DNA of 33,540 nucleotides, taken from the IMG/VR virus record IMGVR_UViG_3300021601_000006, positions 1 through 33,540 of that record; one strand, written 5' to 3'. Each line of letters opens with the position of its first letter. The stretch's first letter is position 1. A program made the position numbers and the translations under genes. The notes beneath the pieces are model-generated. The model saw only the letters and a program-made list of their open reading frames with translations. It ran no database searches and was not told the origin of the DNA. Shown piece after piece: positions 24,458-31,355 of the stretch. Source of the stretch: a virus.

Positions 24458-24881
24458 GTTAGTAACTTTTATGGAGGGAGATCGCTCTGACGGGCGATCT
24501 CTACAAAAGAACATGGCTAAAAGTAGTTCAGATAAAGTAGAAGCATTTGGGGTCTTTTCGTATGCGTTCACCCACTGGGGTAACCGTATAAGGAAGGTGC
24601 AAGTGGACAGCCTAGATGCTTTTGACCTGCTAATGGCACAGTTCGTTAAAGATGGAAAACAGATAGATAAAACATCTGATTTGTTTCTAGTTAATGCGGC
24701 AGCGTACTGGGCAGCAATCGCAGATGTTGCCCACACGCTGTCTTTAACAGCAGAGCACTTGTCTAGAGAATGCAATAAAATTTCAGGTTATCAACTCGAT
24801 ATGGGGGATATAGAGGATGTCTTTAATCAGCAAAGAAAATGGAATGACAAACACCTTGGAGAAGGTACTAAACCTTCTTGA
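24435..24881 (+). CDS. Unknown helical protein in the replication operon
   Basis: A GTG at 24435 with AGGGG five bases upstream is the most likely start, giving 148 residues; ATG codons at 24471 and 24513 are alternatives, and the conserved-looking part begins only after the latter. The product is mostly helical (AYWAAIADVAHTLSLTAEHLS and neighbours) with no motif I can name. The first 23 bases overlap the SSB-like gene and the last 65 overlap the primase-helicase. A hairpin (24478-24501) lies between the possible starts. It may be a replication accessory protein, judged by position only. Confidence 0.55.
   Translation: MDIKRLSKLVTFMEGDRSDGRSLQKNMAKSSSDKVEAFGVFSYAFTHWGNRIRKVQVDSLDAFDLLMAQFVKDGKQIDKTSDLFLVNAAAYWAAIADVAHTLSLTAEHLSRECNKISGYQLDMGDIEDVFNQQRKWNDKHLGEGTKPS
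24478..24501 (+). repeat. Hairpin near the start of the 148-residue gene
   Basis: GAGATCGC and GCGATCTC form a perfect 8-bp stem around an 8-base loop. It follows the SSB-like stop by 20 bases, has no T run after it, and sits between a GTG start at 24435 and an ATG at 24513. It could modulate translation of the downstream gene. Confidence 0.75.
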
Positions 24882-26535
24882 GGGAGTGACCACCAGCGGT
24901 GGTGAATATAAATCGTTGTGCCCCTCTCATGACGACTCTTCACCATCGTTGAGTATTAGAGAGCGTGACGGTCAGATACTTTTGCACTGTCACGCTGGCT
25001 GTAAGCCAAAAGATATATTGGATGTCTTAAATCTAGAATGGAAAGACTTATTCACAGACCCAGACCTTGATCTGTGGCACGAAGTGTATAAGGAAATGAT
25101 TCAGTTGTGCGAACTGTCGTCTAGTGATAGTACCTTGCTCGTTGCAAGAGGACTAACTGAGGAATGGGTTACTTTAGGCGGGTACCGTTCCTTATCATGT
25201 CCTGCCACTAGACGCAGTGTTATAAAGTTGTTTGAGTTGTATGGAGACTCCCTGTTGAGTGTTCCAGGGTTCACACGCAAAGGTGAACAGCCCATACGAA
25301 TAAAAGCAACTAAGGGGATACTACTACCTGTGACAGATACCCACATGAGAATCCGTGGGTTCCAGATAGCCACAGGTGGTACTCCCAAGTACCTTTGGTT
25401 CTCAGGTGACGCACAGGCCAAGACTACCTGCCATGTGCCTTGGAGTGCACAAGACCGTGAGAGAGTTAGAATCACTGAAGGTGTTCTTAAGGCTGACATA
25501 GCTTGTTGCGTTGATGAAACGACACTTACTATAGGTGTGCCTGGAACATCTAATTGGGCAACAGCATTACCTGTGCTTAGGTCAAGGCAATGCAAGGAAG
25601 TGTACATAGCCTTTGATATGGATTGGCAAACTAATGACGCTGTGAAGACTCAGATGATGGAGCTATTCTTTGCCTGCAAGTCTGAAGGGATCACCACATT
25701 CATAGAAATGTGGGATTCAGCACAGAAGGGCATTGATGATGCCCTTCTTGCTGGATCGGCTATAACGATACATGCTAGCTTGCCCGGCAACACAATTGTT
25801 GAAGGTGTTAGGCCTGCTAGCTCTTATAAGACGGTTGCTGTGGATTGGCTGTGGAAGGGTTGGATACCTAAGGGCATGTTGTGTGTTCTTGAAGGTGACC
25901 CCGGCCTAGGTAAGAGCACACTATGTGCGGACATTGCGATGAGGATTACAACCTGCACGCCGTTTCCGGGGGAGATAGATAAGCCTGTGTGTGGCTCTGT
26001 GCTGTTTCTATCGGCTGAGGATGACCCAGGGCGTATTACAGTGCCTAGGATGCGTGCTGCGGGCGCGAATCTAGACAAGGTCTTCTTCTGGGATTACCAC
26101 CCAACATTCCCTGAAAAATTGGCACAATTAGAGGCCATTATTGAGCAGATGGGAATAGTCTTGGTGATACTAGATCCGTTCTTAGCTTTCTTAGATTCTG
26201 ACATAGACTCTTACAAGGATCAGAACATTAGGCAGGTTCTAACGCCTATCAGTAAGATGGCAGAACGCACAGGGTGTAGTGTTCTTCTGATACGCCACCT
26301 GAACAAGTCACAGGGTCAGGTAAACAAGATGTACAAGGGCACAGGAAGCATTGCAGTTGTAGCTGCTGCTAGAGTTTGCTTGTACATGATTCAGGACGAA
26401 GATAGTAATGATAAAATTCTAGGTCAGGTTAAAAACAACCTAGCACCTGCACAAGCTTCTTGGGCTTTTGAGTTTGAAGAAGGTGAGAATTGGCACGACA
26501 CCCGCCTACATTGGAAAGGACGATCAGAGCTATGA
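24817..26535 (+). CDS. Bifunctional primase-helicase
   Basis: This 572-residue protein (ATG at 24817, GGGGGA upstream; an ATG at 24844 is the alternative) combines priming and helicase parts. The zinc-ribbon signature is C35-x2-H38 ... C58-x3-C62, as in DnaG-type primases. Residues of about 215-300 form a TOPRIM-like domain (ITEGVLKAD and VYIAFDMD). From about residue 340 comes a RepA/RecA-type ATPase: Walker A GDPGLGKST at about 360-368, a Walker B strand VLVILDPF near 450, and a LLIRHLNKS element near 490. It would unwind DNA and make primers at the fork for the polymerase at 26860. It overlaps the upstream gene by 65 bases and the resolvase by four (ATGA). Confidence 0.9.
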   Translation: MSLISKENGMTNTLEKVLNLLEGVTTSGGEYKSLCPSHDDSSPSLSIRERDGQILLHCHAGCKPKDILDVLNLEWKDLFTDPDLDLWHEVYKEMIQLCELSSSDSTLLVARGLTEEWVTLGGYRSLSCPATRRSVIKLFELYGDSLLSVPGFTRKGEQPIRIKATKGILLPVTDTHMRIRGFQIATGGTPKYLWFSGDAQAKTTCHVPWSAQDRERVRITEGVLKADIACCVDETTLTIGVPGTSNWATALPVLRSRQCKEVYIAFDMDWQTNDAVKTQMMELFFACKSEGITTFIEMWDSAQKGIDDALLAGSAITIHASLPGNTIVEGVRPASSYKTVAVDWLWKGWIPKGMLCVLEGDPGLGKSTLCADIAMRITTCTPFPGEIDKPVCGSVLFLSAEDDPGRITVPRMRAAGANLDKVFFWDYHPTFPEKLAQLEAIIEQMGIVLVILDPFLAFLDSDIDSYKDQNIRQVLTPISKMAERTGCSVLLIRHLNKSQGQVNKMYKGTGSIAVVAAARVCLYMIQDEDSNDKILGQVKNNLAPAQASWAFEFEEGENWHDTRLHWKGRSEL

Positions 26536-26906
26536 GCGGGAAATTTTCTAGGGATAAGGGAATGCGTAGAGAGCGTGAGTTTGTGCACCGATACATGAAA
26601 TTGCACGGTGTGTTTTGTCATCGAGTACCGCTAAGTGGTGCGGATGCAAATTACAAGGGCGACTTAAAGATTCAGGCAGGTGTGCACGAATGGACCGGGG
26701 AGGTCAAGTGTAGATCTACCGGATTCAAACAGCTATATGACTGGCTAGGAAAGAATGATATTCTACATGTGCAAGCTGACAACAAGGAACCGCTGGTCGT
26801 ACTACCTTGGTGGTTGTGGGCTTGTATTGTAGAGAAATTAGCAACAGAGGAGTTTATAGATGGGAATACTATTAAAGACAAATTTGTGGAACGGCGAGCA
26901 CCTTAA
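26532..26906 (+). CDS. Hjc-like Holliday junction resolvase / PD-(D/E)XK nuclease
   Basis: The ATG at 26532 overlaps the primase-helicase stop (ATGA), giving 124 residues; an in-frame ATG at 26490 is less likely. The pattern is that of archaeal Hjc-like nucleases in phages: KGMRREREFV (Glu14 or Glu16), VFCHRVPLSGA, KGDLK with Asp44, and TGEVKCR with Glu57 and Lys59, then a GFKQLYDWL helix. The catalytic set is complete. It probably resolves branched recombination and replication intermediates before packaging. The last 47 bases overlap the polymerase gene. Confidence 0.8.
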   Translation: MSGKFSRDKGMRREREFVHRYMKLHGVFCHRVPLSGADANYKGDLKIQAGVHEWTGEVKCRSTGFKQLYDWLGKNDILHVQADNKEPLVVLPWWLWACIVEKLATEEFIDGNTIKDKFVERRAP

Positions 26907-28983
26907 GTGTGATGGTGCGTTTGGGTTTGATACCGAAACCACTATGATAGAACCTGGGATGATTCCAGAATTAATAGTTCTCACATTTAGCGACAACAAG
27001 CGTAGCTACATTGTGTCACCAGATATGGTTGGTGCTTGGGTTGAGATGATATACCTGAGCGGTTGCAATATAGTTGCTCACAATGTTGCGTTTGATTACC
27101 ATGTTGTGTTCGCTGCGTTAAAGTATGTTGAAGAAATCCAGATGTGGAAGGCGATGGTCGAACAGAACAAAGTTTGGGATACGATGATTTTAGACTTCTT
27201 AGTCAGGCTAGCTAATGGTGAGGAGGACGGTCCACTAAGGCCTAAAAGCCTTAGTGACCTGTCCGAGCACTACTTGTCAGTTAAGCTGGACAAAACTTTA
27301 CAGACTGAGTGGTCTAAGTTTCTAGGCCAGCCTATGGAGAATATACCGGATGAATACTTTACTTATGCTCTTAAGGATTCTGCTGTTACTAGGGAGCTAT
27401 TCAACGAACTTCACCCAGTTGCTGTGCACATATCCAACCACAACAATTGTCTAATAGATATGCACGGACCACTGACACACCACACACAAGTTAAAGGTTC
27501 TATTGCACTCACAGACTGTAGTAGGGTTGGTATCAAGGTTGATACTGAAGCACAACAGAACATTGGCGTTGAAATAAAACTACAGATAAACGATATCGTT
27601 AATTGGTTAGATAGTAATTATCCAGCGTTGTTCAAGAGAGATGTACGCAAGAAGTTTGCAGGTAAGCTGATGTACAATTACACAACAGGTGTTCCAGCAA
27701 TAGATAGCAAAGCTCTTCGTGTGTACTTGTTGAACATTGCTACAGAGTTAAAGCTTAAAGATAAGTCTATACCTAAGACGGATAAGTCTGGTGAGATAAC
27801 AACCAGTGCTGAATATTGGTCAGAGTACAATCACCCATTCATTCAGAATTGGCAAGACATGATTACAAAGGCGAAGCTACTAAACTTTGTTGAGCAGATA
27901 AAGACAGACCGTGTGAACCCTAGGTACCAAGCACTTGTACGCACAGGAAGGACAAGTTGTAGCAAACCTAACCTGCAACAGATGCCAAAGGCACAGTGGT
28001 TCAGGAAGCTGTTTGTACCTAGCAAGGGAACTAAGTTTATAATAGCTGACTACAACGCAGTAGAGCTTAGGTGCTTGGGTGCTATATGCAAGACTAGGTT
28101 TGGATTCTCACAGCTAGCAAAAACATTCTATGAGGGTATTGATCCGCACGCATACACAGCGTCCAGCCTATCAAATATACCCTTTGCAGAGTTCATGAGT
28201 CTTAAGAAATCAGATCCTGAAAAGTTTAAGAAGTTTAGACAGTCAGCTAAGGCAGTAAACTTTGGTGTGCCCGGTGGCCTTGGGGCTAAGTCTCTAATGG
28301 AATACGCATCAGCATCGTATGGCGTACAGATGACCTTGGATCAAGCTAAGGAGTGGAAGAACAAGCTAGTCACAGAGGTGTACCCAGAATTAACTAGGTA
28401 TCTATTTCAGGATGTGCTTGGTGCATTGTGCTTTAATCTACAGTGTGGTGCTGATGAGGTGTGTGATGCGTTCAACCTGAGATCAGCTGGAGTGTACGCA
28501 TTCAGCCCAATACAAGATGTAGTGTCAGGCAACATGAGGAATAGGAAGGGCACAGGTTACACAGGTGCTTTCAGGCGGCATGTGTGGAACGCACTATCTA
28601 AGATAAACAAGGATAGCTCACTAGAGATGCCACTTAGATCCCAGCGAGGTAGCCCTTCACTAAGACGCAGAATATTTGGTAACACTGTGGTTACACTCAC
28701 AGGGCGTGTGCGTGGTGCTGCTGAATACACAGAGTCGTGCAATACACAATTCCAGGGTTTGGCTTCAGATGGTGCGAAGCTTGCATTGTACGCCGTATCG
28801 CAGTTGTACCCGGTTGTTGCATTTGTTCATGATGAGCTTGTGGTTGAGGTGCCTGACGATGAACCTGACAAGCATGGTAGAGTAATAGAATATTTAATGA
28901 ATACTAGCATGGACAAGGTGCTAGGTGGTTTTGTAAGATCAGAGGTTGAGTGGGTTGTATCTGACACATGGAGTAAGACATGA
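26860..28983 (+). CDS. polA: Family A DNA polymerase with 3'-5' exonuclease domain
   Basis: This 707-residue protein has GAGGAG seven bases before its ATG. The exonuclease domain is intact: FDTET near residue 24, HNVAFDYH at about 74-81, and YALKDSAVT at about 169-177. The polymerase motifs follow: A, DYNAVELR from Asp397; B, RQSAKAVNFGVPGGLG from Arg460; C, VHDE with Asp658 and Glu659. There is no 5'-3' exonuclease domain. In motif B the Phe after Asn is kept, but the Tyr four residues later (Tyr766 in E. coli Pol I) is Gly. It is the replicative polymerase of the phage. An ATGA overlap links it to the next gene. Confidence 0.95.
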   Translation: MGILLKTNLWNGEHLKCDGAFGFDTETTMIEPGMIPELIVLTFSDNKRSYIVSPDMVGAWVEMIYLSGCNIVAHNVAFDYHVVFAALKYVEEIQMWKAMVEQNKVWDTMILDFLVRLANGEEDGPLRPKSLSDLSEHYLSVKLDKTLQTEWSKFLGQPMENIPDEYFTYALKDSAVTRELFNELHPVAVHISNHNNCLIDMHGPLTHHTQVKGSIALTDCSRVGIKVDTEAQQNIGVEIKLQINDIVNWLDSNYPALFKRDVRKKFAGKLMYNYTTGVPAIDSKALRVYLLNIATELKLKDKSIPKTDKSGEITTSAEYWSEYNHPFIQNWQDMITKAKLLNFVEQIKTDRVNPRYQALVRTGRTSCSKPNLQQMPKAQWFRKLFVPSKGTKFIIADYNAVELRCLGAICKTRFGFSQLAKTFYEGIDPHAYTASSLSNIPFAEFMSLKKSDPEKFKKFRQSAKAVNFGVPGGLGAKSLMEYASASYGVQMTLDQAKEWKNKLVTEVYPELTRYLFQDVLGALCFNLQCGADEVCDAFNLRSAGVYAFSPIQDVVSGNMRNRKGTGYTGAFRRHVWNALSKINKDSSLEMPLRSQRGSPSLRRRIFGNTVVTLTGRVRGAAEYTESCNTQFQGLASDGAKLALYAVSQLYPVVAFVHDELVVEVPDDEPDKHGRVIEYLMNTSMDKVLGGFVRSEVEWVVSDTWSKT

Positions 28984-29549
28984 ACTATGAAGTAAAGGAC
29001 AGTGGTGAGCGTGAGACATTCCCAAGTGGTTCTGTGCGTGACTCTCAGTTTGCTAAGGGCAGGTACGACTTGCTACCATTCTCAGCATTAGAGAGGATTG
29101 CCATACACACAGAGTTGGGTGCTATGAAATACGGTGCACGCAATTGGGAGAAGGGTCAACCAATTGCACGCTACATTAATAGTGCTCTACGCCACATAAT
29201 TAAATATGCAATGGGCTATCGTGATGAGGATCACTTAGCTGCTTGTTGCTGGAATGTAATGGCAGCAATGTGGACTGAGGAAGAAGTTTTATTAAACAAT
29301 TTACCCGCTGAACTAGGAGAAGGTTATGTTATCAGATCACACAGGGGAAGACAATTCAGGCCTGAAGAACAAAATGTCACAGCACAAGATAATCAAAAAG
29401 GAGAGGAGGTTAGAAGCGATAGGAATGCGAAAACAGGGGATGACATATGCGGAGATTGGTCGTGCGATGGGTGTGACAAGGCAAGCTGCGTACAGCTATG
29501 TCGAGCGAGAATTCAAAAGCTTGATGAAGGAGGGCAGTGTAGTAGCTGA
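28980..29549 (+). CDS. MazZ-like dATP/dGTP diphosphohydrolase-type protein
   Basis: It starts in an ATGA overlap with the polymerase gene. Residues of about 15-103 match the phage dATP/dGTP diphosphohydrolase N-terminal family: GSVRDSQFAKGRYDLLP, MKYGARNWEKGQPIARY, ALRHIIKYAMG, then DEDHLAACCWNVMAAMWTEEE. The Glu, Asp and His residues expected to hold metal and nucleotide are present. Family members, including MazZ of cyanophage S-2L, cut deoxynucleoside triphosphates to monophosphates and adjust the pool. The last 75 residues are outside the domain and coincide with the terminase small subunit gene in another frame; they are Cys-rich and may have no independent role. Confidence 0.8.
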   Translation: MNYEVKDSGERETFPSGSVRDSQFAKGRYDLLPFSALERIAIHTELGAMKYGARNWEKGQPIARYINSALRHIIKYAMGYRDEDHLAACCWNVMAAMWTEEEVLLNNLPAELGEGYVIRSHRGRQFRPEEQNVTAQDNQKGEEVRSDRNAKTGDDICGDWSCDGCDKASCVQLCRARIQKLDEGGQCSS

Positions 29550-29856
29550 GAAAGCACTTAGCCTAACACTGGCTAGGTTCGATGAGCTACTAAAGGTATA
29601 TTATAAGGAGGCAACAGCTGGTAATAGAGAATCACTTCAGTCTGTGTTATCTATCATGGACAGACAGATTAAGATATTAGGACTTGAGGCACCTAAGAAG
29701 TCTGAATCTACTGTCACATACCAGACGCTATCAGACCAAGAGCTAATACAACAGGCAGGTATGTGGGGTATCAGTATCCCAATGGACCAGCTGACTGTGC
29801 AACCTGAATCCTTGAATGATGGAAACTTTGCAAATCATCCAGATTTATTGCAATAA
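29326..29856 (+). CDS. terS: Terminase small subunit (TerS)
   Basis: The ATG at 29326 has a very good ribosome binding site (AGGAG, six bases away) and gives 176 residues, even though it overlaps the previous gene by 224 bases. An ATG at 29374 has a poor site. The DNA-binding helix-turn-helix is clear at about residues 39-59 (MTYAEIGRAMGVTRQAAYSY). Oligomerisation helices follow (LTLARFDELLKVYYKEA, LQSVLSIMDRQIKILGLEAPKK); the LGLEAPKK signature is typical of TerS proteins. It would recognise the packaging site and hand the DNA to TerL at 31354. An intrinsic terminator follows 60 bases after the stop. Confidence 0.85.
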   Translation: MLSDHTGEDNSGLKNKMSQHKIIKKERRLEAIGMRKQGMTYAEIGRAMGVTRQAAYSYVEREFKSLMKEGSVVAEKALSLTLARFDELLKVYYKEATAGNRESLQSVLSIMDRQIKILGLEAPKKSESTVTYQTLSDQELIQQAGMWGISIPMDQLTVQPESLNDGNFANHPDLLQ

Positions 29857-29917
29857 TTCCCAGGTTGGTACGAATAACTAGTGTTGGCTCGTTGGAACCG
29901 CTTGTGAAGACGACAAC

Positions 29918-29952
29918 AAAACACCTAGATTAAACCCTGGGTGTTTTTTTTT
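29918..29952 (+). terminator. Intrinsic terminator of the replication operon
   Basis: An 11-bp stem (AAAACACCTAG with CTGGGTGTTTT, one G-T wobble) closes an 8-base loop and is followed by nine T residues and more T-rich sequence. It ends transcription after the small terminase gene. Confidence 0.9.
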
Positions 29953-29972
29953 ATTTATTTTTTCTGCTAACC

Positions 29973-30000
29973 TTGCCGATAGATAAATGTGGAGTAAGAT
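29973..30000 (+). promoter_or_regulatory. Possible sigma-70 type promoter for the 30055 gene cluster
   Basis: TTGCCG, 16 bases, then TAAGAT lie between the terminator and the next gene. Each box matches four of six consensus bases. A promoter is expected here because a terminator precedes and a gene unit follows, but the boxes are weak. Confidence 0.35.
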
Positions 30001-30054
30001 AACCGTACAAGGCTGACGCAGTGTCAACCTGAAACACTTGAGGGAGTGATTACA

Positions 30055-30309
30055 ATGACTACTGTTACTTTAGAATTCAACATGGCAGAAATCAACACTA
30101 TCAGAAACGCTATTACAACAAAGCTAATAGTGACTGAAGACAACAAAAGACGCTTTAAAAATGCAATAGGTTCAACTAAAACATCAATGGCTCAAAAGTG
30201 TATGTTACACGATGAAGTGAGAGATTGTAACAACACTTTAAGTAATCTTAGAAATTTAGAACACAAGATTGATGCTTTTGTATGTAACCAAACAGGGGAG
30301 GATATGTAA
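30055..30309 (+). CDS. Unknown small protein (84 residues)
   Basis: The ATG at 30055 follows TTGAGGGAG by eight bases; an in-frame GTG nine bases upstream lies inside that ribosome binding site and is unlikely. The product is polar and helical with several Asn and Lys residues, and two Cys (CMLHDEVRDC). No motif is recognised. It leads a three-gene unit bounded by terminators on both sides. Confidence 0.6.
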   Translation: MTTVTLEFNMAEINTIRNAITTKLIVTEDNKRRFKNAIGSTKTSMAQKCMLHDEVRDCNNTLSNLRNLEHKIDAFVCNQTGEDM

Positions 30310-30310
30310 C

Positions 30311-30505
30311 ATGACTCATGATGAATATGTAAAAGCTACTGAGGACTTGGCGTTCAACAGGGAGCTAGCTAGGGATAAGGCTTGGGTAAAATTTGTTGAT
30401 GCTAGGTCTAGAATCGACCTAGCTTACGACAAAGCTATGGAAAAACTTTGGAATAAACTTTGGGTCAACAATCCAGATAACAGAAAGAAAGAAGGTGTAG
30501 TATGA
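30311..30505 (+). CDS. Unknown small protein (64 residues)
   Basis: The ATG at 30311 follows the previous stop directly and has GGGGAGG about ten bases upstream, within the end of that gene. The product is a charged, highly helical protein (about eight Arg/Lys and ten Asp/Glu) with three Trp near its centre and C-terminus (LWNKLWVNN). No family is recognised. It overlaps the next gene by four bases (ATGA). Confidence 0.6.
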   Translation: MTHDEYVKATEDLAFNRELARDKAWVKFVDARSRIDLAYDKAMEKLWNKLWVNNPDNRKKEGVV

Positions 30506-30831
30506 CTATTCAATTTGTAAGGAACGATGAAATAATACCTGCATTGCTTGCTAGTGGTCACCTGACCACTGGCAACAAGATAGCCCCTAGGTTGCCCCAT
30601 GAGAGCACAATCTCTATTGAGGAGGCTAACGAGTGCACTGATAACTATTCAAAGAAATTGTGCACCAATGAGAACCCTTATTACTATATTGAGTCTGATT
30701 ATATCAATGAAGAAAGCTACTCAATCCCAGGGTTGGAGAAATACGACAAGGTCACAGGTAAGCCTGTTGTAACCCACCTACAGAATTTGCAATACGACTG
30801 GATGATGCGTAAGGCCTGCAAGTTGGACTAA
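30502..30831 (+). CDS. Unknown small protein (109 residues)
   Basis: It begins in an ATGA overlap and has AAGAAAGAAGG upstream. The product has a hydrophobic opening (TIQFVRNDEIIPALLASGHL), a Tyr-rich middle (ENPYYYIESDYINEESYSIPG) and a helical end (LQNLQYDWMMRKACKLD). Four Cys residues are dispersed. I do not recognise a motif. It ends the three-gene unit, just before a terminator. Confidence 0.6.
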   Translation: MTIQFVRNDEIIPALLASGHLTTGNKIAPRLPHESTISIEEANECTDNYSKKLCTNENPYYYIESDYINEESYSIPGLEKYDKVTGKPVVTHLQNLQYDWMMRKACKLD

Positions 30832-30873
30832 GGAACTCCCTTAGTTCACGCAAATGCGTTTCCCTTAACTAAG

Positions 30874-30917
30874 ACTCAATTACTAATTTAAAAGATATTA
30901 GTAGTTGAGTTTTTTTG
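30874..30917 (+). terminator. Intrinsic terminator after the three-gene unit
   Basis: A 14-bp stem (ACTCAATTACTAAT with ATTAGTAGTTGAGT, one G-T wobble) closes a 9-base loop and runs into eight T residues. A second, smaller hairpin (CTTAGTT and AACTAAG, 30840-30873, enclosing CGCAAATGCG) lies immediately upstream. Confidence 0.9.
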
Positions 30918-30926
30918 TTAATTAAC

Positions 30927-30956
30927 TTGACACATAAAACAAGCACAGACTATAAT
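30927..30956 (+). promoter_or_regulatory. Perfect sigma-70 type promoter
   Basis: TTGACA, 18 bases, then TATAAT, both hexamers perfect. The predicted start is near 30963. It fires rightwards, antisense to the only minus-strand gene (31025-31285) and towards the large terminase. It may drive a structured RNA, the terminase, or both. Confidence 0.85.
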
Positions 30957-30965
30957 CGCATATAG

Positions 30966-31009
30966 AGAGATTTACTGCCAGAGCGCGAGCGTCAGGCAGG
31001 TAAATCTCT
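30966..31009 (+). ncRNA. Stem-loop at the 5' end of the 30927 promoter transcript
   Basis: AGAGATTTAC-TGCC pairs with GGCA-GG-TAAATCTCT to give a 14-bp stem with one bulged G and a 15-base loop containing CGCGAGCG. It begins about three bases after the predicted start. A 5' stem-loop of this kind could stabilise the transcript. Because it also lies just after the stop of the minus-strand gene, it could instead end that transcript, but there is no T run in that direction. It is offered as a candidate RNA element only. Confidence 0.45.
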
Positions 31010-31024
31010 TATATACAAATTGCA

Positions 31025-31285
31025 CTAGTCTTCTAGATCTTTTACAAATCCCATTAGTTGGAACATGCTACCACAGTAGGTTTCTAGCTGGACAGGGTTA
31101 TCCTTGGTTGCAACAAATGTACCATCGTTGCGTTCAATAGTCCAATATTCAACATCACCTCTGAACTTCATCATCGCACCAATAAACTTGTACATCTTAC
31201 CAAGGTTCAATTGCCAATCACAGATATACTCTGTCTTGTCTTTGAACAGTACATGAATCCTAAAACACATTCCACGCTTAAGCAT
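31025..31285 (-). CDS. Unknown small protein, only minus-strand gene
   Basis: The ATG at 31285 (reading leftwards) has TTGAGGGAG six bases upstream, the same site as found before other leading genes, so I prefer it to an ATG 36 bases further up; the product is 86 residues. It is beta-rich (CFRIHVLFKDKTEYICDW, VEYWTIERNDGTFVATKD) with a helical end (GSMFQLMGFVKDLED). No motif is known to me. It may be a regulator or host-takeover protein expressed separately from the other genes. Its promoter region overlaps the start of the large terminase gene, and its whole length would be transcribed antisense from the promoter at 30927. Confidence 0.65.
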   Translation of the reverse strand: MLKRGMCFRIHVLFKDKTEYICDWQLNLGKMYKFIGAMMKFRGDVEYWTIERNDGTFVATKDNPVQLETYCGSMFQLMGFVKDLED

Positions 31286-31301
31286 AGCTTTCTCCCTCAA
31301 A

Positions 31302-31355
31302 TTGTGATAATGTAAAACCAATTGATATTATATAACCTCACTGGGAATAAACAAT
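31302..31355. promoter_or_regulatory. Overlapping divergent promoters between minus-strand gene and terL
   Basis: On the + strand TTGTGA, 18 bases, and TATTAT (31302-31331) would start a transcript about 16 bases before terL. On the - strand a perfect TATAAT (31332 down to 31327) with a poor -35 near 31350-31355 would serve the small gene. The two -10 boxes overlap by five bases, so the two promoters could not be occupied together. Confidence 0.5.

Noticed and set aside
26489-26505. Second sigma-54-like site, TTGGCACG followed by GC at the right distance
   Set aside because: The -12 half reads CCGCC instead of TTGC and it lies inside the primase-helicase coding sequence.
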